DNA from: Candidatus Hecatellales archaeon
GTDB lineage: Archaea; Thermoproteota; Bathyarchaeia; Hecatellales; Hecatellaceae
Assembly (NCBI GenBank): GCA_003662485.1
Contig: QMYD01000001.1
Coordinates: 1-30,160 of the forward strand
Length of the DNA: 30,160 bases
Direction: 5' to 3'
In this document: piece by piece, positions 1 to 7,013 of the stretch
Layout: each line of letters starts with the position of its first letter
Numbering within the stretch: the first letter of the stretch is position 1
Notes under the pieces: model-generated
Database searches by the model: none
What the model was told of the DNA's origin: nothing
The model's input: the letters and a program-made list of their open reading frames with translations, nothing else
Made by a program: the position numbers and the translations under genes

Positions 1-681
1 CCAGGCGAGCTTTCAGACGCCAAGCGGGTTGCAAGAACACTGGGAATCAAACATTTAATCGTGAAGTTTAACGAGTTGGAGCTGCCAGGCTTCGCTGAGA
101 ATCCTCCAAACCGCTGCTACCTCTGTAAGAAGGCTAGGTTTAAACTGCTCAGGAGGATTGCTGAGGAGAGAGGTTTCAGCACCGTCGCCGATGGAACCAA
201 CATGGATGATGTAGGCGAGTATAGGCCTGGGCTTCAAGCCTTAAAGGAGGAGGAGGTTTACAGCCCCCTTCTCGAAAACCAGCTGGGGAAGAAGGATTCG
301 AGGATGCTGGCTAGATTCCTAAGGCTACCCGTAATGGATAAGCCAGCCGACACCTGCCTCGCAACAAGGTTTCCCTACTACCATAGAATGGACTTGGCTG
401 GTTTAAGGAGGGTGAGGCTTGCTGAAGCCTACCTCAAGCGCAGGTGGGGTCTAAAGCTTGTAAGAGTGAGAAACCATGGAGACCTAGCGAGAATTGAAAT
501 TGAAAGCCGTGAGCTTCCCTCAGTGTTGAGGGAGGAAAGCCTTAGGGAGGCTGCTGGAAGGCTTAGGAGGCTTGGATTTAGGTATGTGACCCTAGACCTC
601 TCCGGCTATCGGAGGGGGGTTTTCGACGAAAACCTGAAAGGGAGAAGGCTTGAAGGAGGTAGGGGGAAGCCGCATGCTTAA
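1..681 (+). CDS. larE: LarE-type ATP-dependent sulfur transferase (5' end outside window)
   Basis: The frame is open from base 1, so the gene is cut by the window edge and about 226 C-terminal residues are visible. LarE-family enzymes (PP-loop ATPases) adenylate a nicotinic-acid-derived nucleotide and insert sulfur into it, making the nickel-pincer cofactor of LarA-type racemases. Visible family marks are CYLCKK (Cys39, Cys42 of the visible part), DGTNMDD, YRPG and the PADTCLATRFPYY block, whose Cys119 matches the sulfur-donor cysteine. The C-terminal half has the usual VRVRNHGDLARIEI and RYVTLDL segments. The ATP-binding SGGxDS motif must lie upstream of the window. The stop overlaps the start of the cysteine desulfurase gene by 8 bases, so the two are probably one operon. 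The family assignment is firm; the actual substrate in this organism is inferred. Confidence 0.85.
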   Translation, partial: PGELSDAKRVARTLGIKHLIVKFNELELPGFAENPPNRCYLCKKARFKLLRRIAEERGFSTVADGTNMDDVGEYRPGLQALKEEEVYSPLLENQLGKKDSRMLARFLRLPVMDKPADTCLATRFPYYHRMDLAGLRRVRLAEAYLKRRWGLKLVRVRNHGDLARIEIESRELPSVLREESLREAAGRLRRLGFRYVTLDLSGYRRGVFDENLKGRRLEGGRGKPHA

Positions 682-1879
682 CGTTGAGCGGGTGAGGGAG
701 GATTTTCCCCAGCTTAAAGCGGGAATCATATATTTCGATAATGCAGCTAGCAGTTTAACGCCGAAAACCGTAATCGATAAGATGCTTGAATACTATGTGG
801 AGTATCGCTCCAATATTGAAAGGGGGGTTTACAGTCTTTCCCAGAGAGCAAGCGAGGAATATGAGGATGCTAGGAGAACGCTAGCCAAGTTCATAGGAGC
901 AAAAAACCCGGACGAAATAGTTTTCGTCAAAAATACCACGGAGGGGATAAACATTGTAGCCCACGGTTTAACCTTCAACCGTGGAGATAAAATCGTTACA
1001 ACCCTCCTAGAGCATCATTCTAACCTTCTCCCCTGGATGCGTTGCAAGCAGCGCTATGGGGTTAGGGTTGAAATGGTTAAGCCGAGTGGGGAGGGCCTCC
1101 TAGACCCAGCCGAGTTCGAGAAAGCCGTAGACGACAAAACCAAGCTTGTAGCTGTGACGCATGTTTCAAATGTTCTTGGAACCGTGACACCTGTAAGGGA
1201 GATAGCCCAAATAGCCCATGAGCATGGAGCCCTCCTACTGGTGGATGGGGCTCAAGCCGCCCCCCACCTAGAGGTTGACGTGAGAAGGCTTGACTGCGAC
1301 TTCTACGCTCTTTCAGGCCATAAAATGTGTGGGCCAACAGGCTCAGGTGTGTTATACATTAAGGAGGAAGTTAGCGAAGCCTTAGAGCCCTTATATGTGG
1401 GGGGTGGAACCGTTGAATACGTTGACTTGGAAGGCTTCAGACTGCTGAGGGGGCCTGAAAGGTTTGAGGCTGGAACCCCAGCCATAGGGGAGGTAATAGG
1501 GTTGAAGGCAGCCGCCCAATACCTCATAAGCCTTGGGAGGAGGAACATAGAAGCCCACGAGCGTGAGCTTTCAAGAATGGTCTACGAGGGCCTATCCAGC
1601 CTTAAAGGGGTTGAGGTTTACGGTCCAAGCCCAGAGTTCAAGCTTGGGGTTACCTCTTTCAACCTGGCTGGGCTGAACCCTCACGATTTAGCCTCAATCC
1701 TCGACTTGAAGGCTGGCATTGCTGTTCGATCTGGGATGCACTGCGCCCAACCCCTCGTAAGACAGGTGCTGGGGAAGCCTGAAGGAACAGTGCGGTTATC
1801 CCTATACGTTTACAACACGGCTGAAGAGGTGGAAATCTTCCTCTCAACCATGCGGGAGCTAGTCAGGGAAATAGCTTAA
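674..1879 (+). CDS. sufS: SufS-like cysteine desulfurase (class V aminotransferase fold)
   Basis: This is a PLP enzyme that removes sulfur from cysteine as an enzyme-bound persulfide for iron-sulfur clusters or other sulfur carriers. The 401-residue length is typical of SufS/CsdA. Visible motifs are HHSNLLPW, DGAQAAPH, the PLP lysine in SGHKMCGPTGSG (Lys217) and the persulfide cysteine in RSGMHCAQPL (Cys357). I chose the ATG at 674 because MLNVERVREDFPQL is the normal family beginning and a GGAGG lies upstream; an in-frame TTG at 650 would add eight atypical residues. The start overlaps the end of the LarE-like gene by 8 bases, so translational coupling and sulfur hand-over to LarE are plausible. 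No SufB/C/D genes are next to it here. Confidence 0.9.
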   Translation: MLNVERVREDFPQLKAGIIYFDNAASSLTPKTVIDKMLEYYVEYRSNIERGVYSLSQRASEEYEDARRTLAKFIGAKNPDEIVFVKNTTEGINIVAHGLTFNRGDKIVTTLLEHHSNLLPWMRCKQRYGVRVEMVKPSGEGLLDPAEFEKAVDDKTKLVAVTHVSNVLGTVTPVREIAQIAHEHGALLLVDGAQAAPHLEVDVRRLDCDFYALSGHKMCGPTGSGVLYIKEEVSEALEPLYVGGGTVEYVDLEGFRLLRGPERFEAGTPAIGEVIGLKAAAQYLISLGRRNIEAHERELSRMVYEGLSSLKGVEVYGPSPEFKLGVTSFNLAGLNPHDLASILDLKAGIAVRSGMHCAQPLVRQVLGKPEGTVRLSLYVYNTAEEVEIFLSTMRELVREIA

Positions 1880-2046
1880 CCCCCCGGGGGTTCCTCGATT
1901 TTCCTTGTAAGCTGCCCTATGGTCCTCCCTAACACTTTGCTTCCAAGCTTCATAACGACTAAGGGGTTATCCACAATCTTCCCAACGATGGAGGCTAGAT
2001 GGGAGTGTAGATGATGCCTTATACAGTCCCCTATTACGGCATGTAA
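1876..2046 (-). pseudogene. Possible 3' remnant of a gene convergent to sufS
   Basis: On the minus strand a frame is open from a stop at 2047-2049 to a TAA at 1876-1878, so its stop shares bases with that of sufS. The 56 codons read like coding sequence (for example SIVGKIVDNPLVVMKLGSK and LGRTIGQLTRKIEEPPGG) and the base composition resembles that of genes rather than the AT-rich DNA upstream. I see no plausible start codon or ribosome-binding site at its 5' end. It may be the decayed C-terminal end of a lost gene. I do not recognise a family, and chance is not excluded for such a short frame. Confidence 0.25.
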
Positions 2047-2100
2047 TCACGCTGAAACATATCTTTCCGGGAAGTTTCAAATACTGTCTTCCAAAGTAGA

Positions 2101-2128
2101 TTTTTGCATGTAAAAATGTATGCAAAAA
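2101..2128. promoter_or_regulatory. Operator-like inverted repeat, upstream copy
   Basis: TTTTTGCAT at 2101-2109 and its exact reverse complement ATGCAAAAA at 2120-2128 form a perfect 9-base inverted repeat with a 10-base spacer. The spacing suits a dimeric helix-turn-helix protein binding two successive faces of the helix. The same half-sites recur about 100 bases downstream around the TATA box. Regulatory function is inferred from this repetition and the position before a regulator gene. Confidence 0.55.
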
Positions 2129-2198
2129 GTACCTTAATAAAAAGGGGAAAATCTTCCCTCTTTTCCTTAAAAAGGCTTAATTTTCCCTTTTTCTTAGG

Positions 2199-2239
2199 TT
2201 TTTGCATGGAAAGACTTATATACAATGTATGTGCAAAAA
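2199..2239 (+). promoter_or_regulatory. Promoter with operator half-sites flanking the TATA box
   Basis: The half-site TTTTTGCATG is repeated from 2199 and is matched by an inverted TGCAAAAA at 2232-2239. Between them lies an archaeal TATA box, CTTATATA, at about 2215-2222. Expected transcription start is near 2245-2248, just before the TTG start at 2262. A protein bound to these half-sites would be placed to block TBP/TFB or RNA polymerase. Promoter identity is fairly secure; which protein binds is inferred. Confidence 0.6.
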
Positions 2240-2261
2240 TATTTTGGTGGTGTCCTGGGGC

Positions 2262-2720
2262 TTGGTAAAGCTTAGATTTCGTGTGGGGGGTATGGAATTC
2301 GAGAGTGAGGGAAGCATCGACGAGATTAAGGAGCTTATAGCGAAACTAGCGGCTGAGGGATACCGGACGGAGAAGATTTCAGGGGAGAGGGAGAGCCTCA
2401 GAGAGTTTATACCTGACCAGGAAACCCTCGTAAGGTTCATACTTTCGAAGCCGAATTTTGAGCATAACCTCTTCGAGGTAGCTGAACACTTCTTTGGGAG
2501 GAGGATAACCTCCAGCGGCCTCGACGCTCGAAGATATAATGCGCTTTATCGAAGGCTTGAGAGGGCGAGGAAGAAGATTGAGAGGGATTATGGAGGACAT
2601 TTTGAAGCTGTTTGGGCTAGGGGGCGGGGAGGAGAACTATACAAGGTTTTCAGGTTCATTAGGGGTAGACCCCCGCAGAACCTTGAAACCCCCCTCGTAA
2701 ACGGGGATGGAATACTCTAA
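2262..2720 (+). CDS. Unidentified protein upstream of PadR regulator
   Basis: I do not recognise this 152-residue protein. Residues 1-45 look like a small alpha/beta segment with the acidic helix SIDEIKELIAKLAAEG. Residues from about 60 onward are helical and basic (LVRFILSKPNFEHNLFEVAE, then YNALYRRLERARKKIERDYG), followed by a likely beta hairpin (HFEAVWARGRGGELYKVFRF). The order helices-basic helix-hairpin would fit a winged-helix DNA- or RNA-binding fold, but that is inference. I use the TTG at 2262: an ATG at 2202 is in frame, but it lies upstream of the TATA box and would be untranscribed. The gene is 14 bases before the PadR gene, so the two are probably co-transcribed. No signal peptide or membrane segment is seen. 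Confidence 0.65.
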   Translation: MVKLRFRVGGMEFESEGSIDEIKELIAKLAAEGYRTEKISGERESLREFIPDQETLVRFILSKPNFEHNLFEVAEHFFGRRITSSGLDARRYNALYRRLERARKKIERDYGGHFEAVWARGRGGELYKVFRFIRGRPPQNLETPLVNGDGIL

Positions 2721-2734
2721 AGGGGGGAGAAGCC

Positions 2735-3103
2735 ATGAACATCTATGTTAGAAATGTGAGGGAGAGATGTATTAAGAGCTTTCTAGACGTGATCATAGCC
2801 TACCTGCTGGCTGAGAAACCCTCCTGGGGCTACGAGGTGATAGCAAAAATCTATGACAGGCTTCAAATTCTCCTAAGTCCTGGAGTTGTCTACCCCCTGC
2901 TCCACAACATGGAGAAGAAGGGCTTGGTGGAAAGGAGGAGGCTTGAAAGAAAGGAGGTTTACCGTTTAACCTCGCAGGGTAGGCAGTGGCTTAGGGAAAT
3001 GCTGGACGCCGTAGCCTACGAAAACCTAGAATTCCTCTACAGATACCTACACGCCACCACTCATGAAGTAGAGGAAATAAAGGAAAACAGTTTAACCCCC
3101 TAA
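2735..3103 (+). CDS. PadR-family transcriptional regulator
   Basis: This is a 122-residue protein with the PadR winged-helix pattern: a helix ending SWGYEVIAKIYDR, then LSPGVVYPLLHNMEKKGLVE (the recognition helix and the start of the wing), then RKEVYRLTSQGRQWL, the usual wing followed by the dimer-forming C-terminal helix. PadR proteins are small dimeric repressors, often of their own operon and of transport or stress genes. A GGGGGAG lies close before the ATG. Its partner in the operon is the unidentified 152-residue protein, and no transporter gene follows. The repeated palindrome in front of the operon is a candidate binding site. The family call is confident; the target and the effector cannot be read from the sequence. 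Confidence 0.85.
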   Translation: MNIYVRNVRERCIKSFLDVIIAYLLAEKPSWGYEVIAKIYDRLQILLSPGVVYPLLHNMEKKGLVERRRLERKEVYRLTSQGRQWLREMLDAVAYENLEFLYRYLHATTHEVEEIKENSLTP

Positions 3104-3175
3104 CAAACCCCCTTTTTCCAAGATACGTCGACAAATTCAACACAGTGTTAAATGGGAAAAATTTATTCCTGAAGG
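3104..3175. terminator. Convergent intergenic region, likely two-way terminator
   Basis: This lies between the ends of the PadR gene (+) and rps10 (-). It has a pyrimidine run CCCCCTTTTT just after the PadR stop, a perfect short palindrome AACACAGTGTT at 3139-3149, and a T run on the minus strand just below rps10 (AAATTTTTCCC, read on the minus strand). Archaeal termination depends mainly on T runs, so both transcripts probably end here. Confidence 0.45.
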
Positions 3176-3484
3176 TTACACGAGGCTTATTTCTATGTAG
3201 ACATCGTCTGGCACATGGATTCGCATTATGCGTTTCATGAGTCTCTCGTTGGCTTCAACCTCCATCAGCCGCTTATGGATTCTTAGCTCCCAGCGGTCCC
3301 AGGTGTTGGTTCCCTCACCGCAGGGGCTCTTCCTCGTTGGAATCATGATTCGGCGGGTGGGAAGCGGTATGGGGCCTGAAACCTTAACCCCAACCTTTTC
3401 GGAAATCTCTTTAATTTCCCTGCAAACCTGGTCCAGCTTCTTATGGTCTATGCTGGTAAGCCTGATCCTTGCCTTTTGAGCCAT
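3176..3484 (-). CDS. rps10: Small ribosomal subunit protein uS10
   Basis: uS10 is part of the 30S head. The 102-residue sequence has the standard pattern: ARIRLTSIDHKKLDQVC at the N-terminus, the loop GPIPLPTRRIMIPTRKSPCGEG, then WELRIHKRLMEV and the C-terminal IHVPDDVYIEISL. It lies 30 bases downstream of the EF-1alpha gene on the same strand, the usual archaeal tuf-rps10 pair. A GGGAGG is present but sits about 14 bases before the ATG, longer than normal, and a closer GGTAGG may help. It is very likely co-transcribed with EF-1alpha. Confidence 0.96.
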   Translation of the reverse strand: MAQKARIRLTSIDHKKLDQVCREIKEISEKVGVKVSGPIPLPTRRIMIPTRKSPCGEGTNTWDRWELRIHKRLMEVEANERLMKRIMRIHVPDDVYIEISLV

Positions 3485-3514
3485 GGCCTACCCATACCGC
3501 CTCCCAAGCTTCTT

Positions 3515-4813
3515 TCAGCCCTTCTGAGTTATCTCCTTAACCACTCCAGCCGCAATGGTGGTTCCCATATCCCGAATGGCAAATCTTCCAAGCTGGGGGA
3601 GTTCAGCGTAGTGTTCAAGCACGATGGGCTTGGCTGGCTGAAACCTAACTACGGCGCTGTCACCTGTCTTTAGGAAGCTTGGGTTCTGCTCTATTACCTC
3701 ACCAGTCCTCGGATTGATCTTCTGCATGAGCTCGGCGAACCTAACCGCCATCTGGGCTGTGTGGGCGTGGAGTACGGGCATGTATCCCTGCGCTATGGAG
3801 GTTGGATGGTAGATGACGATTATCTGGCCTATGAACTCCTTCACCACGGTTGGCGGGCTGTCTGGGTGGCCTGCAACATCCCCCCTGCGCAGGTCTGTTT
3901 TAGAGACTCCCCTAACGTTGAAGCCTATGTTGTCGCCTGGCTCAGCCTTCGGAATCCTCTGATGATGGGTTTCAATGCTTTTAACTTCGCCCTTAACGCC
4001 TGGAGGCATGAAGATAACGGTGTCACCCTCCTTGAGAACGCCGGTTTCAACCCTCCCAACCGGGACGGTGCCAACGCCAGTAATCGTGTAGACGTCTTGA
4101 ACTGGGATGCGTAGAGGCTTATCGATGGGTTTAGGCGGGACTTCAAAGGTGTCTAAGGCTTGAAGCAGCGTAGGCCCCTTCCACCACCCCATCTTCTCGC
4201 TGGGCTTAAGCAGGTTGTCTCCAGTCCAGGCTGAGATGGGAACGACAGGAATCTTCTCAACCTTGAAGCCGATAACCTTAAGGAGGTTTTCAACCTCCTT
4301 CTTGCATTCCTCAAACCTCTCCTGACTCCAGTTCACGGAGGGGTCGTCCATCTTGTTTATGGCTACAGTCAGCTGGTTTACTCCCAACGTCCGAAGGAGG
4401 AAGGCGTGCTCCCTCGTCTGTCCTCCAGGCGAAATTCCAACCTCGAATTCACCTTTCTTCGCTGAGACGACGAGGAGGGCGCAGTCAGCCTGGCTTGCCC
4501 CCGTAATCATGTTTTTGATGAAGTCTCGGTGGCCTGGAGCGTCTATGATGGTGAAGAAGTACTTGTCGGTTTCAAACTTCCAGTAGGCTAGGTCTATGGT
4601 TAAGCCTCTTTCCCGCTCCTCCTTAAGCTTGTCCATGATCCAGGCGAACTTGAAAGTGTCTCCCCTGCCAAGCCTTTCAGATTCTTGGGCGTAGGCTTGA
4701 ATCTCCCTATCGCTGACGGCTCCGGTAAGGTATAGGATGTGGCCCATGCACGTGGACTTCCCATGGTCTACGTGTCCAACTACCACTAGGTTAAGGTGGG
4801 GCTTTTCAGGCAT
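3515..4813 (-). CDS. tuf: Translation elongation factor 1-alpha (aEF-1A)
   Basis: This GTPase delivers aminoacyl-tRNA to the ribosome. The 432 residues show all the expected motifs: G1 GHVDHGKS (residues 13-20), switch II DAPGHRDF, NKMD and a SAW segment for guanine recognition, then domains 2 and 3 with VGRVETGVL and the C-terminal GRFAIRDMG. I prefer the ATG giving MPEKPHLNL because GGAGTGA lies 7 bases before it; an in-frame GTG at 4831 would add six residues. The gene is followed by rps10. The gene upstream on the map, rps7, points the other way, so EF-1alpha must be expressed from the shared divergent region around 4887. Confidence 0.97.
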   Translation of the reverse strand: MPEKPHLNLVVVGHVDHGKSTCMGHILYLTGAVSDREIQAYAQESERLGRGDTFKFAWIMDKLKEERERGLTIDLAYWKFETDKYFFTIIDAPGHRDFIKNMITGASQADCALLVVSAKKGEFEVGISPGGQTREHAFLLRTLGVNQLTVAINKMDDPSVNWSQERFEECKKEVENLLKVIGFKVEKIPVVPISAWTGDNLLKPSEKMGWWKGPTLLQALDTFEVPPKPIDKPLRIPVQDVYTITGVGTVPVGRVETGVLKEGDTVIFMPPGVKGEVKSIETHHQRIPKAEPGDNIGFNVRGVSKTDLRRGDVAGHPDSPPTVVKEFIGQIIVIYHPTSIAQGYMPVLHAHTAQMAVRFAELMQKINPRTGEVIEQNPSFLKTGDSAVVRFQPAKPIVLEHYAELPQLGRFAIRDMGTTIAAGVVKEITQKG

Positions 4814-4886
4814 ACGGATTTCACTCCCCACAAGTCAAGGCTTTCAAACCTTGCTTTTCCAGAGCATTCCATAGATATTACTACGC

Positions 4887-4922
4887 CATATAAAAGCTTT
4901 CGGAGAAGCCTAAAGCTTAAAT
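4887..4922. promoter_or_regulatory. Divergent promoter region of EF-1alpha and rps7
   Basis: CATATAAAAG at 4887-4896 fits an archaeal TATA box read on either strand; on the minus strand it reads CTTTTATATG and would start EF-1alpha transcripts near 4863. A second TATA-like GCTTAAAT at 4915-4922 on the plus strand would start rps7 transcripts near 4945, about 25 bases before its TTG. Both are inferences from sequence and spacing. Confidence 0.45.
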
Positions 4923-4970
4923 CCGTTTCCCCCTTCATCTTAGAAGGCGGAAAAGGTTCCGGTGTAGGGC

Positions 4971-5555
4971 TTGAGCGAGAAACTTAAGGAGCCTGAAATA
5001 AAGATCTTAGGGAATTGGAGCTTTGAAGACGTAAAAGTTGAAGACCCAGGACTCGTAAGATACATAAGCCTTAAACCAGTTTTCATCCCCCACTCTGGAG
5101 GACGCCACGAGCATCAGCGCTTCAAAAAGTCTGAGGTAAACATTGTTGAGAGGCTTGTAAACCAGCTTATGAAGCCTGGGAAAAACGCTGGTAAGAAGGC
5201 GAGGGCCATCCAAATCCTCAAAAACGCCTTTGAAATCATCCACTTAAGGACAGGGCAGAACCCCATCCAGGTTCTAGTGAAGGCTATTGAGAATGCAGCC
5301 CCCTGCGAGGATACCACCAGGATAAGCTATGGTGGAATCGTCTACCATGTGGCCGTTGATATGGCGCCCCAGCGTAGAGTTGACTTAGCCCTACGCTGGC
5401 TCACTGAAGGAGCGAGGAAGGCAGCCTTCAACAACCTGAAAACCATAGATGAATGTCTCGCCGACGAGATTATTCTGGCAGCCAATAGGGATAGTCGAAG
5501 CTATGCTGTATCCAGGCGGGATGAGCAGGAGAGGATAGCCTTATCCTCAAGGTAG
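4971..5555 (+). CDS. rps7: Small ribosomal subunit protein uS7
   Basis: uS7 nucleates assembly of the 30S head and contacts the E site. The 194 residues have the archaeal/eukaryotic pattern: FIPHSGGRHEHQRFKKSEVN, the long helix VERLVNQLMKPGKNAGKKAR, RTGQNPIQVLVKAIENAAP, the GGIVYHVAVDMAPQRRVDLALRW segment split by normal loops, and a C-terminal RDEQERIALSSR. The start is TTG with a weak GGTGTAGG before it. The gene is on the plus strand although its standard partners rps12 and EF-1alpha on either side are on the minus strand, so it has been flipped in place. It ends 12 bases from the end of rps12. Confidence 0.96.
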   Translation: MSEKLKEPEIKILGNWSFEDVKVEDPGLVRYISLKPVFIPHSGGRHEHQRFKKSEVNIVERLVNQLMKPGKNAGKKARAIQILKNAFEIIHLRTGQNPIQVLVKAIENAAPCEDTTRISYGGIVYHVAVDMAPQRRVDLALRWLTEGARKAAFNNLKTIDECLADEIILAANRDSRSYAVSRRDEQERIALSSR

Positions 5556-5567
5556 GGGGTTGAAGGC

Positions 5568-5993
5568 TTAGCGGGTTGGCTTCTGCTTTCTACCCCGTAA
5601 AAGCTCTCTGAGTGAAACCCCATTTACAGCCAGAACCTGGTAGCGTACGCCTGGCAGGTCTCCATAGGCTTTCCCCATGGGGCCTCCAATCCCCCCAATC
5701 AGCACCTCATCATGCTCGTCAATGAAGTTTAAGGCGCCATCCCTAGGGCAGAAGGCCGTAACCACCTTCCCATTTTTGATGAGCTGAACCCTTACGCACT
5801 TCCGCACGGCACTGTTCGGCTGCCTACTCTCAATACCCACTTTCTCTAGTACGATGCCCTTAGCCATGGGGGCTCCTTCAAGCGGGTCAGCCTTAACATC
5901 TAAGCCCAGCATCCTACGCTTATAATGGCGGTCGCTCCACCTAAACTTCTGCCTACGCTTGAGCAAGTTCCTAGCTGCAAACTCTCCAGGCAT
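5568..5993 (-). CDS. rps12: Small ribosomal subunit protein uS12
   Basis: uS12 lies at the decoding centre. The 141 residues include an archaeal N-terminus, then GAPMAKGIVLEKVGIESRQP, PNSAVRKCVRVQLIKNGK (the conserved loop near the decoding site), HDEVLIGGIGG and a basic C-terminus RELLRGRKQKPTR. The ATG is preceded by GGGGAG. Usually nusA lies directly before rps12 and rps7 after it; here nusA is over 4 kb away and rps7 is convergent, so rps12 appears to be expressed alone or with the genes upstream of it (the radical SAM gene ends 43 bases before). Confidence 0.96.
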   Translation of the reverse strand: MPGEFAARNLLKRRQKFRWSDRHYKRRMLGLDVKADPLEGAPMAKGIVLEKVGIESRQPNSAVRKCVRVQLIKNGKVVTAFCPRDGALNFIDEHDEVLIGGIGGPMGKAYGDLPGVRYQVLAVNGVSLRELLRGRKQKPTR

Positions 5994-6036
5994 AGGGGCT
6001 CCCCTTCGAGGAGGCTGAAGCCTTCAGCCCTTTCAA

Positions 6037-6939
6037 CTAGCGAAAAGGCTTATTTGAGTTTTTCTCCTCCTCCAGCCAGGGCAGAAGCCCGGCACCCCTT
6101 TCACCCGGAGCTTTAAAGCCCCTTGGAGCTGGAAAGGCGGGTTTGCATTCAATCCTAAACCGGCTGCAGGCCCGCTGGATGAGGCTGGAAAGATTTTCCC
6201 GGTAAGCCCTAGAATTTAGGTTTTCCCTAAGCCTCCCAGCAAGCCCAGGCTTCAACTCCTCTAGGGCAGGGGCTAAGAACTCCAAAACCCACCTCTTCAA
6301 GTTAAGTAGGTCGTAGAGGAGGAGGCTGCAACCCGCGGAGGCCGCTGCCCCCACCACCACTGAAACCGTTTCGGGATCATCATTTACCCCCGGAATTATG
6401 GGGCCGTAGAAGAGCCAGGTTTCAACCCCTAAACGTGAAAGCTTTTCTAGGGCTTTGATTCTGGCTTTGGGTGGTGGGGCTCCAGGCTCGAGGAGGCTTG
6501 CCACCCCCTCATCCAGTGTTGTAACCGTTACTCCCACATCGAAGCCAGCTCTAACAATGGTTTCCCCATCCCTCAGAACTAGGGGGGACTTCGTTTGAAT
6601 GGAGGCCTTAAACCCATAGGCCTCTATAAGCCTTAACGCTTGACCCGTAAGGTTGAGTTTAGCCTCCAAGGGCTGGTAGGGGTCGGTAACCGTTCCAACC
6701 CCTATAAGCCCTTTAGGCCTACGCCTAAGGTCAGCCCTAAGCCTTTCAAGAAGCCCACGCTTAGCTAAGACAAAGCCTCCCCAGTTTTCAGCCATCCTCC
6801 TATCGCCTAAAACAGCCTTCGAATAACAGTATTTACAGCCATGCTCACATCCCACATAAGGGTTTAAAGCATAATCTAGGTCGGGAAGCCCGCTTGGGTA
6901 AAGAGCCCTACGACACCCAGTCCAACCATAAACAGTCAT
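6037..6939 (-). CDS. Radical SAM protein, spore-photoproduct-lyase-like subgroup
   Basis: The 300-residue protein has the radical SAM cluster motif CEHGCKYCY (Cys31, Cys35, Cys38), preceded by LDYALNPYVGC, and then VGTVTDPYQPLEAK, typical of the SplB-related proteins of bacteria and archaea whose function is mostly unknown. Residues in the middle (ASIQTKSPLVLRD, VGVTVTTLDEG, PIIPGVNDD) fit the strands of the radical SAM barrel. No second cysteine cluster is obvious. The ATG has no good Shine-Dalgarno sequence. It lies in the block inserted between nusA and rps12, on the same strand. Substrate and role unknown; the superfamily is certain. Confidence 0.88.
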   Translation of the reverse strand: MTVYGWTGCRRALYPSGLPDLDYALNPYVGCEHGCKYCYSKAVLGDRRMAENWGGFVLAKRGLLERLRADLRRRPKGLIGVGTVTDPYQPLEAKLNLTGQALRLIEAYGFKASIQTKSPLVLRDGETIVRAGFDVGVTVTTLDEGVASLLEPGAPPPKARIKALEKLSRLGVETWLFYGPIIPGVNDDPETVSVVVGAAASAGCSLLLYDLLNLKRWVLEFLAPALEELKPGLAGRLRENLNSRAYRENLSSLIQRACSRFRIECKPAFPAPRGFKAPGERGAGLLPWLEEEKNSNKPFR

Positions 6940-7013
6940 CCTAAACTAAGAGAGGGAAACCCTACCCATTAAGCCTTCCAAGCTAGATGGGAAAAATTAA
7001 AAATGGGGGATTC

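Larger units (their letters stand above)
1880..2261. other. AT-rich intergenic region upstream of the PadR operon
   Basis: This is the longest stretch without a convincing gene. The left part (to about 2046) holds the possible minus-strand gene remnant. The right part is strongly AT-rich. It carries two copies of the TTTTTGCAT/ATGCAAAAA element, a TATA box, and a longer imperfect inverted repeat with arms at 2139-2152 and 2180-2192 (AAAAAGGGGAAAAT against ATTTTCCCTTTTT). No RNA gene was recognised. Confidence 0.6.

Noticed and set aside
2034..2225. A 63-codon minus-strand frame across the AT-rich intergenic region
   Set aside because: Its composition is lysine/phenylalanine-rich as expected from chance in AT-rich DNA, and it covers the operator repeats and the TATA box.
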